From NCBI GenBank assembly GCA_009363875.1, contig CM018691.1, forward strand, positions 43,273,399 to 43,337,398: a stretch of DNA of 64,000 bases, given 5' to 3'. This DNA comes from Mikania micrantha (Eukaryota; Streptophyta; Magnoliopsida; Asterales; Asteraceae). This document shows positions 59,954 through 64,000 of the stretch, piece after piece (position 1 is the first letter of the stretch; the number at the start of each line of letters is the position of its first letter). The notes beneath the pieces were generated by a model. The model saw only the letters and a program-made list of their open reading frames with translations, was not told the origin of the DNA and ran no database searches. The translations under genes and the position numbers were made by a program.

Positions 59954-62900
59954 GAGGGGATTGTTCCATTGTTAACCCTCACTTATAGCGTTAACCCGTT
60001 AACCTTGGCAACAAATGCCTGAACATTTGAATTTTTTCATGGTCTTTATTTATAGATAAATAGGGATGTTTCTTTTTTGTGTTTTTGTCAATTTATCACC
60101 GTTTAGAATTTAAATCAAGTTTAAATCAAGTGTAAGTAAGCGTAAGTTTGCGTTACACTGCTTACATCAGATAGTGTAACTCAAACTTACAATTGTTTTA
60201 AATTCTAAATGGTGAAGAATTAGGAAAAACACAAAAAAGAAACCCCCTATTTATGTATAATAAAGGCCATGAAAAAAATTGAAAGATTCGGGCATTTTTG
60301 CCAAGGTTAACTGGTTAACGCTATAAGGGAGGGTTTACATTTGATCATCTCCATATATATATAGGGTAAGGAGTGAATAATAACCCTCATTAATTGCGGT
60401 AACCCATTAACCCTGGCAAAAAACGCTCAAATCGCAAATTTTTTTTTTCATGGTTTTTTTATGCAAAAATAGGGGGGGCTCCTTTTTTAATCGTTCGCTA
60501 ATTCACAAGCGTTAAAAAGTTATACGAAATGTAAGTTTGCGTTACACTGCGACACTTAAATAAATGTTCGCAGTGTAACGCAAACTTACATTTCGTATAA
60601 CTTTTTAACGCTTGTGAATTAGCGAACGATTAAAAAAGGAGCCCCCCCTATTTTTGCATAAAAAAAACCATGAAAAAAAATTTGCGATTTGAGCGTTTTT
60701 TGCCAGGGTTAATGGGTTACCGCAATTAATGAGGGTTATTATATGATCCCTTCCCTATATATATATAAATACTCATATTGTTTTGGTTATGCATCCTTTT
60801 AACACTAGTTTTTAATCATATATAAATTCTCAAATTCCTATTAGAGTTGTATAAATGTTATATCCATTTTTAATCAAGGTCCCCTCAAGCATTTTGATGG
60901 TTAAAACGGATGATAAAGTGTCTTTTTCCTTAAGTATATAAAAACTCATTGTTTGTGTGTTCACCATTTGATTGTTCTTAGTTAGGTTATTCATCATGTT
61001 TTTGTAGATTATTTGGATGTTCAATATGTATCACCAATGTTGCAAAAGTCGCTAGGCGCTCTCAGGTCAGAATAACTCCCTAGAGCGAGTAATCGGGCAG
61101 TACTCGGCCCTAGGCGGGAGTACTTGGGTAATAATTAGGACTACTCGGCCTCGGAACAACTCTTTGAAACGAGTAATCGACGAGTACTCGGCCTTGGAGA
61201 CCGACTTTTGCAACAGTGTGTATCACACCCACTTTTACGAAAAAAATATTATTCATTGTAATTGTATCTTACATCATGTATATATAATGATTTTTGTAGA
61301 TGTGAAGTTCACTTTACACTCTCCTGAACGAATTAAATATTTATATTTAGACCTCATTTTGGCCTTTTTTTTCTTAAGTTATGTATGTTTTAAAATTGAT
61401 AAATGACACTCAACAAGCTTGAAATGTTCAAAAGTACAAAATTATATTCAACTTTAAATCTATTCATTGTTTCTCAAACAAGTGTATCGTGTTTTTTTCC
61501 ATTGTTTTAGTTTTTTTTTTTTTGTGATATTTATTTCTATTTTGAGGTGAAACAAAAGTATACCGCTAACTATTTTGCTACTGGTTTGTTTCTCACCACT
61601 TTAAACGTTTTTTTTCTCATCTTTTGAATAAATTGAATTATTATAGATTTTTTACCTAATTCAGAAGTGTTTAATTTGTATCACGTTATTAGTTACTTTT
61701 TGCGCTTGTCAAATTTAATGTTTTAGTAATTTTTTTTATGTTTACGTTCTAGGCTTTCCAATAAATTGAATTATTCTTTTTATTTTCATTTCATTGTTAG
61801 AGCTATTTTTCATCTAAGAGTTTATATAAAGATTTTTTTTTTGGATTTTGTATAAGAGTTTATAAAATCCATCAAATTTCCAATCCGTAACATCATATGA
61901 TATCAATTGGTCATAACAATTTTTTTCTTTTCGTTAACTAATATTATGTTTTTTTGTTCTTCGTATAGCTTTAGCTTCTTTCCAACATCTTGAGGTCTTA
62001 GATTTGAGTTACAACAATTTTAGTGGCAACATCCCATCAGTAATAAATTCACTGGCTTCTCTTGAAGTTGTCTTATTGAATGAAAATGCGCTTAGTGGTT
62101 CACTAATGAATGATGGTAAGTTATCTAATACAAATTAAATTATTGAGATAGACAAATTGCGAATCATATATATTTTTCTCTTTTGACAGAATTTTGTAAG
62201 TTAAAAAACCTTCATGAGTTGGATCTTAGTGACAATATGTTGGAGGGAAAGCTACCTGAATGCTTGAATATGCTATCATCTCTTAAATTGTTTGATATTT
62301 CTTCAAATCAATTCACGGGAGTACTTTTGCAATCTCTAGTTTCTAATCTCACATCTCTCGAGTACGTTGATTTTACCCATAACAAATTTGAAGGTTCGTT
62401 CTCGTTGAGTTGGTTCTCTAATCACACAAAGCTTGAATATGTTGCTTTCTCAAGTGATAATGACAAGTTTGAGGTTGAAACAGAGGAGCCTACTGGTTGG
62501 ACTTGCATGTTCCAATTAAAAGCTCTAATTCTATCAAGATGCAATTTAAACATGAATAAAGGAAGTGTTATTCCCAGCTTTCTACTTCACCAGCACAAGT
62601 TACAGGAACTTGACATGTCTTACAACTCCTTGGTAGGACACCTTCCTGATTGGTTGATTAAAAATAACACAAAGCTACAGTTTCTTAATTTACGTGACAA
62701 CTCATTTGGTGGTATACTTTCTACATCATTCTATAGGAATCTCAATATTTGGTGGTTGGATGTGTCTGGAAATCACATGATTGGTCATATTCCCAATGAT
62801 ATACATGAGTCACTTCCTTATTTAATTAAATTGAATTTGTCAAGGAATTCTATTGATGGCGTTATTCCATCTTCAATCGGCGATTTGAGTATGTTAGTGC

Positions 62901-64000
62901 AACTTGATTTATCTCATAATATGTTGTCTGGAGAAGTACCAATTGGATTTCTCATGAACCTCTCTCAATTGAGAATTCTAAAATTGTCGAATAACAGGTT
63001 GCATGGTGAGGTACTTTCACGTGACTTCAACTCTAGTTTCTTAATAAGTCTTCACTTAGACACTAATTGTTTCACCGGTAAAATTGGGAATATGAGTGCC
63101 TTGTATATCTTAAATATTTTGGATATCAGTGATAACTTTTTTACCGGTTTGATCCCTAACAATTTAAGAAACATTAGTACGTTGCCTTATTCACTCTTGT
63201 CTCTTGATCTCTCAAAAAATTATTTTTCAGGACCCATCCCTTCCTTCTTAAGTAATTTTCATCTAGCAATTCATATTCATTTGGGTTCCAACAAATTTAC
63301 TGGATCAATACCAAACTCTTTTCGTAATTTGACTCGAGTTTTAACTTTAGACGTCGGCAACAATTGCTTGTCAGGAAGGATTCCAAATTTTCTTGGTGAA
63401 CTATCCAGTTTAAGGATTCTTATTTTGGGAAAAAATAACTTCAGTGGTTCTATTCCGAGACATATATGCAATTTAACTAATGTGACTATGATTGATATGT
63501 CCAATAACTTACTCTCGGGTTTGATACCTCAATGTCTACATAGTATTGCTCGTCCAAGTTACCCAGCTTTCATGGAAAACCCCCATGCTGGAGGATATGG
63601 ATATCCGATACCTTATCTTTATATAAGTACTCTAGAAAAACATGCAGGTTCCGAATTAACTGGGGACTTTAAAATACAAGATGAAGTTTTTTTCACAACA
63701 AAAGCCAACTCCATGGCCTACAAGGGTGATGTTCTTGATATAATGTCAGGATTGGATCTATCTTGTAACAAACTCACTGGTAATATTCCAGAAGAACTCG
63801 GACTCTTAGCCCAAATTCATGCTTTGAACTTGTCTCACAATCGATTATCTGGACCCATTCCTGTGAAATTCTCTAATCTTGCCAATATAGAGAGTTTGGA
63901 CCTTTCTTTTAACAATTTGACTGGAGAAGTTCCATCAGAACTAATTAAGTTAAGCTGGTTAGAGGTTTTCAATGTTTCTTTTAACAATCTATCAGGTAGA
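35589..64000 (+). CDS. LRR receptor-like protein, multi-exon type, 3' end outside window
   Basis: Predicted exons: 35589-36045, 36158-36319, 36417-36500, 40830-40985, 54532-54693, 55219-55380, 55637-55708, 55806-55955, 56070-56144, 61969-62115, 62190-64000. Every intron splits a codon after its first base; together they give 1146 codons with no stop. Residues 1-26 look like a signal peptide. The cap (ERKALLEIKASL ... YCDWERVNC) and LRRs of the LxxLxxLxLSxNxLxGxIP type follow, then an island region (63540-63720) and the last LRRs. The domain order fits plant receptor-like proteins, cell-surface sensors lacking a kinase. The many phase-1 exons recall AtRLP1/RLP15 and Cuscuta receptor 1. The transmembrane end is expected beyond 64000. 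Three donors are GC. Intron 4 is 13.5 kb. Expression is unproven; a decayed gene remains possible. Confidence 0.8.
36158..36319 (+). CDS. Receptor exon 2: two LRRs
   Basis: 162 bases; LERLSGLKKLENLNLSHNYI and LTSLKVLDLSYING. The acceptor is ttttgcag. Frame conservation requires a GC donor (catg|gcacg); the nearest GT (36324) would break phase. Confidence 0.75.
36417..36500 (+). CDS. Receptor exon 3: short LRR exon
   Basis: 84 bases; ISEFRIPENMEVLDLTACGY. Acceptor attcag, donor aag|gtaaat. Open in the expected phase. Confidence 0.75.
36917..37108. mobile_element. Small foldback element between TA tracts
   Basis: ttgtaaaaagtgtaaaaaac...caaagtg near the left is answered by cacttt(g)...gcactttttacaaaa near the right. 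No coding. Confidence 0.5.
37109..37345. mobile_element. Foldback element with acgatgta arms
   Basis: cattagggtca...tgaccctaataatg at the outside and aatttgtaaacgatgta...tacatcgtttacaaatt inside form an imperfect hairpin. The ORF at 37116 merely reads through it. Confidence 0.6.
37441..37640. mobile_element. ~200-bp foldback element
   Basis: Left end gttcaattgagaacc...attaagaac resembles the reverse complement of the right end (gttctttatattttgttg...attaaaatgaatccc). Bounded by tatatata on both sides. Confidence 0.45.
37645..38042. mobile_element. M1 palindromic MITE, copy 1 (diverged)
   Basis: About 400 bases folding into arms of about 190. Starts ataaggagtgaataataacc and ends tattaaatgatccctttcct. 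Inner arm phrases gtaagtttgcgttacactgc and gcagtgtaacgcaaacttac. The loop has become tatatatatat. Bounded by TA tracts. Confidence 0.85.
38043..38280. mobile_element. M2 foldback element, one arm mostly lost
   Basis: Right half matches 60180-60350 (aaaacacaaaaa(c/a)gaaaccccc, gattcgggca, gttaac...aaggaagggtt). The left arm is reduced to a small palindrome, gtaagtgtaagttacttaca, at about 38088-38107. Confidence 0.65.
38284..38692. mobile_element. M1 palindromic MITE, copy 2
   Basis: Near-perfect inverted repeat, centre near 38480 (gcgaacatttatttaagtgtcgc). Both arms carry gttaaacgaaatgtaag. Flanked by (TA)n at 38270-38289 and 38680-38699. Confidence 0.9.
38739..39805. mobile_element. TA-bounded element with imperfect terminal inverted repeats
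   Basis: Left end gaaaggagtgaatggtaacc...ttgaggtaac and the reverse complement of the right end, gaaaattgatcaaataaaaacc...ttgagaaaac, align over about 45 bases. Long (TA)n tracts lie on both sides (38718-38738, 39803-39842). Holds a 42-bp tandem array. Confidence 0.55.
39067..39255. repeat. Five copies of a 42/43-bp tandem repeat
   Basis: Unit acac(t)(g/t)atgtaacgagctga followed by attttt(t)caaagtgttcataatt, starting at 39067, 39110, 39153, 39195 and 39237. The ORF at 39041 is its translation. Confidence 0.9.
40830..40985 (+). CDS. Receptor exon 4: two LRRs
   Basis: 156 bases; LRKLKILNLGLNRFNGSL and LTSLKSLDLQENFFSGSFSF. Acceptor aatcag, donor gag|gtatg. Isolated between a 4.3-kb and a 13.5-kb intron but open in the conserved phase. 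Too short to appear as an ORF. Confidence 0.8.
41371..41478. mobile_element. Possible CACTA-type transposon end
   Basis: cactaca start followed by gcgac(g)-type short inverted phrases (ctgcgacgatcgaagtcgtc, aagccgtcgc). It stops abruptly where element C LTR homology begins. No second end or duplication found. Confidence 0.3.
41479..42184 (-). mobile_element. Truncated 3' LTR of element C
   Basis: Matches 50613-51327; on the minus strand starts TGTATCAACCG after the purine tract aagaaggggagatt. The part equivalent to 49715-50612 is missing. Contains cttcgcgtaccgc motifs at 41970-42095. Confidence 0.85.
42215..42981 (-). pseudogene. Element C integrase tail and chromodomain
   Basis: 42407-42799 reads on the minus strand as the integrase C-terminal part (RQKSYADKRQKPIAFKVGD, RGKLSSRFIGPF, HPTFHVLHVRNCL). 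42215-42405 encodes a chromodomain (EEPVAIIDRKEKQLRNKTI ... TWE-like) with a frameshift. 42800-42981 is the integrase core after the break (ERTIQTLKDML region). Confidence 0.85.
42982..46070 (-). mobile_element. Solo LTR (3089 bp) inserted in the integrase of element C
   Basis: Plus-strand ends tgtcacacccc...aggtgtcaca. Flanking 5-mers ccgcc (42977-42981) and ccgtc (46071-46075) differ by one C/T, so a decayed target duplication. It interrupts the stretch just before the integrase ERTIQ motif. Same general type as the 3' LTR of element A (TGTGACACC start, GGGGTGTGACA end). It shares hairpins such as aacttacta / tagtaagtt (44080-44101) and gataat / attatc (45915-45933). Confidence 0.88.
46071..48230 (-). 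pseudogene. Element C pol: RT, RNase H, first part of integrase
   Basis: Integrase zinc finger CLTC and first core motif MDFITKLP at 46157-46495; RNase H TDHKSLKYF at 46795-47004; RT C-terminal part 47176-47394; RT core 47558-47998 (KIDLRSGYHQ). The RT active site reads FIDG at 47554-47565 instead of FIDD, so a catalytic aspartate is lost. The connection from gag enters pol at SSVTVYGDKV near 48200, with the protease deleted. Confidence 0.85.
48231..49385 (-). pseudogene. Element C gag, broken
   Basis: Starts with MVGEKRGGGHGRG at 49385 followed by an early TGA. Capsid segments at 48684-48938 (FAAHSFTEEALHWWNTV) and 48432-48665 (LFVEELPPRVRTHIKV). Zinc fingers near 48290-48380 include CYRCGKIGHISFNC; the last finger is cut at RYNCGGFSHVR where the protease deletion begins. 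gttactgaactctca is repeated at that junction. Confidence 0.85.
49700..49711 (-). other. Primer binding site of element C
   Basis: Minus strand tggtttcagagc, one difference from the tRNA-iMet complement, three bases from the LTR end. Confidence 0.75.
49715..51327 (-). mobile_element. 5' LTR of element C (1613 bp)
   Basis: On the minus strand starts TGTAACAACCGAAAT and ends GGGGCCTCTCA. Overlaps the left LTR over about 0.7 kb with visible divergence. Contains cttcgcgtaccgc motifs at 51105-51235. Confidence 0.88.
52330..52400 (-). mobile_element. Possible tRNA-derived SINE head
   Basis: Minus strand has agagcaaacggtcagg and, about 38 bases on, gattcgaaaccc (B-box-like). No tail or duplication defined; weak. 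Confidence 0.25.
52481..53273. mobile_element. GC-rich element with ~20-bp terminal inverted repeats
   Basis: Left end gggtgtgtttgttttttaag; right end cttaaaaaacaaacaccacc; 17 of 20 positions pair. The interior is GC-rich against an AT-rich intron: 52600-52900 is pyrimidine-rich on the plus strand and 52930-53130 is G-rich with repeats of cgacggtggggttgggctga. Several overlapping ORFs arise from this composition. No transposase and no target duplication found. Confidence 0.55.
54070..54160 (+). pseudogene. Possible dead LRR exon in intron 4
   Basis: Reads MEKLDLSYNNLNITPSIQ at 54104-54157, close to the receptor's LRR exons. No convincing acceptor lies directly before it and no GT donor follows, so it is left out of the gene model. 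Confidence 0.4.
54210..54467. mobile_element. Mutator-like MITE (258 bp)
   Basis: Inverted-repeat ends gggttattagatttaaata...atttaaatccaataaccc and long pairing arms (caactttgacctattggc / ccaataggtcaaagttg). Flanked by a perfect 9-bp duplication, tattaaaaa (54201-54209 and 54468-54476), the size made by Mutator-type transposases. Confidence 0.88.
54532..54693 (+). CDS. Receptor exon 5: two LRRs (duplicate of exon 6)
   Basis: 162 bases; MSLRRLESLERLFLGGNYF and LPSLNTLDLSRSSEFGKGSF. Acceptor tatatatag. Donor caag|gcatgt (GC) keeps phase 1; using the GT four bases on would shift the frame. Confidence 0.8.
54751..55143. mobile_element. M1 palindromic MITE, copy 3, between duplicated exons
   Basis: Same arms as copy 2 but both arms read gttatacgaaatg. 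Ends gggtaaggagtgaataataa / tattatataatctcttccct. Bounded by tatgcatatgta and tgcatatgtatatg rather than pure TA. Confidence 0.9.
55219..55380 (+). CDS. Receptor exon 6: tandem duplicate of exon 5
   Basis: 162 bases. The first 42 residues are identical to exon 5; the last part reads LDFSQSFGFGTNSFPIQ, with seven changes. The duplicated unit includes flanking intron (about 54488-54730 against 55175-55416). Donor again caag|gcatgt. Confidence 0.8.
55417..55598. repeat. (ATGT)n microsatellite, about 45 units
   Basis: Uninterrupted tetranucleotide run in intron 6, ending about 38 bases before the exon 7 acceptor. ORFs reading MYVC or IHTY repeats here are artefacts. Confidence 0.98.
55637..55708 (+). 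CDS. Receptor exon 7: one LRR
   Basis: 72 bases (24 codons); LSSLRELKILGLSWINLQSF. Acceptor tgtgcag, donor acg|gttaag. Confidence 0.78.
55806..55955 (+). CDS. Receptor exon 8: two LRRs
   Basis: 150 bases; MSKLEFVDLSWNLF and FPSLRFLSLETCVMRGRLF. Acceptor ggtgtag, donor atg|gtttgt. Confidence 0.8.
56070..56144 (+). CDS. Receptor exon 9: one LRR
   Basis: 75 bases; VPNFPYLKVLILRLNDFNGT. Acceptor cattttcag, donor caag|gtacgt. Confidence 0.82.
56693..57092. mobile_element. M3 TA-bounded foldback element
   Basis: Starts aggggatggttcgaatgata and ends aacattcgaacacttcccta. Inner arms gttaaccgaataactacat, gggcccacatt and their complements occur more than once, with a second partial copy at 56945-57092. 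Confidence 0.7.
57113..58802. mobile_element. TA-bounded element with tandem interior (1.7 kb)
   Basis: Left end ggggatgaaatttttaataacac resembles the reverse complement of the right end (ggaatgagatcaaataataacac). The interior holds three units of about 398 and 385 bases, marked by ttgttgtatttagg at 57904, 58302 and 58687 and gggatgagca at 57931 and 58329. Confidence 0.6.
58820..59925. mobile_element. TA-bounded element with ~35-bp imperfect inverted ends
   Basis: gaatcctttgaaaaccgatc...ttaaagagaaaac at the left pairs with the complement of the right end (gaatcaaatgaagactcgat...ttaaagaaaaaac). AT-rich, no coding; the ORF at 59229 is chance. Confidence 0.55.
59955..60350. mobile_element. M2 foldback element, full length
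   Basis: Arms gcgttaacccgttaaccttggc / gccaaggttaactggttaacgc and gtaagtttgcgttacact / agtgtaactcaaacttac. Flanked by (TA)n at 59925-59954 and 60351-60363. Shares its general layout with M1. Confidence 0.8.
60363..60757. mobile_element. M1 palindromic MITE, copy 4
   Basis: Near-perfect arms of about 190 bases around a centre near 60565 (gcgacacttaaataaatgttcgc). Both arms read gttatacgaaatg. Flanked by TA tracts. Confidence 0.92.
61029..61218. mobile_element. Small foldback MITE
   Basis: Ends tgttgcaaaagtcg / cgacttttgcaaca with gagtactcggcc phrases in both arms. Flanks share gtatcac but a clean duplication is not proven. Confidence 0.6.
61969..62115 (+). CDS. Receptor exon 10: two LRRs
   Basis: 147 bases; FQHLEVLDLSYNNFSGNIPS and LASLEVVLLNENALSGSLMN. 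Acceptor cgtatag, donor atg|gtaagt. Confidence 0.85.
62190..64000 (+). CDS. Receptor exon 11: main LRR block, island, terminal LRRs (incomplete)
   Basis: Open for 603 whole codons to the window edge. Acceptor ttgacag. About 18 LRRs of the extracellular GxIP type precede an island region near 63540-63720 (DEVFFTTKANSMAYKGDVLD), then four more LRRs (LDLSCNKLTGNIPEELG, LNLSHNRLSGPIP, LDLSFNNLTGEVP, FNVSFNNLSG). YKGD before the last LRRs is a common mark of plant receptor-like proteins. The acidic tail, membrane span and stop must lie downstream. Confidence 0.92.

Larger units (their letters stand above)
56145..61968. other. Receptor intron 9 (5.8 kb)
   Basis: Almost wholly made of TA-bounded foldback elements from 56650 to 60770, then a small foldback at 61029-61218. 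56145-56640 and 61219-61968 show no gene. Confidence 0.75.

Overview
This is eukaryotic, AT-rich, repeat-dominated plant DNA. Four lines of evidence support that: Ty3/gypsy chromovirus polyproteins with C-terminal chromodomains, LTRs with TG...CA ends and 5-bp target duplications, primer sites for initiator-tRNA-Met, and one spliced leucine-rich-repeat (LRR) receptor gene with GT/AG introns. The protein styles fit a large-genome eudicot. An Asteraceae source is my best inference, but nothing in the window proves it. I see no tRNA, rRNA or CRISPR array.

Layout. 1-4871 is a very long minus-oriented LTR (family 1), cut by the window start. 4872-7663 is the decayed 3' end of another LTR element (E). 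Inside E sits element A (7669-16584), a dead Tekay-type chromovirus with a perfect 5-bp duplication (cattg) but two LTRs that belong to different families. Element B (16929-25355; duplication cttag) is a younger Tekay-type element with a deleted 5' LTR. 25361-27653 holds an LTR relic and a possible SINE. Element D (27654-34847, minus) is a non-coding LTR element carrying a nested family-1 solo LTR (28520-32728; duplication taaca).

35589 to the right edge is one LRR receptor-like-protein gene of the multi-exon type (AtRLP1/RLP15 and Cuscuta-receptor-1 style). I place 11 exons, every intron in phase 1, giving 1146 codons before the window ends; the transmembrane end lies outside. Its introns are packed with mobile DNA. 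Intron 3 and intron 9 contain trains of foldback elements joined only by (TA)n tracts. Intron 4 contains the minus-strand chromovirus C (41479-51327), itself split by a solo LTR (42982-46070), plus a GC-rich inverted-repeat element and a Mutator-like MITE. Exons 5 and 6 are a tandem duplication, now separated by a palindromic MITE.

How parts interact. The chromoviruses A, B and C cannot move on their own: all have stops or frameshifts, and C lacks protease and has a changed reverse-transcriptase active site. The receptor gene keeps an open frame across all predicted exons despite about 24 kb of intronic insertions. The least explained signals are the ordered hairpin arrays inside the LTRs of A and of the solo LTR, the hybrid LTR pair of A, and the palindromic (TA)n elements whose two arms stay matched to each other.
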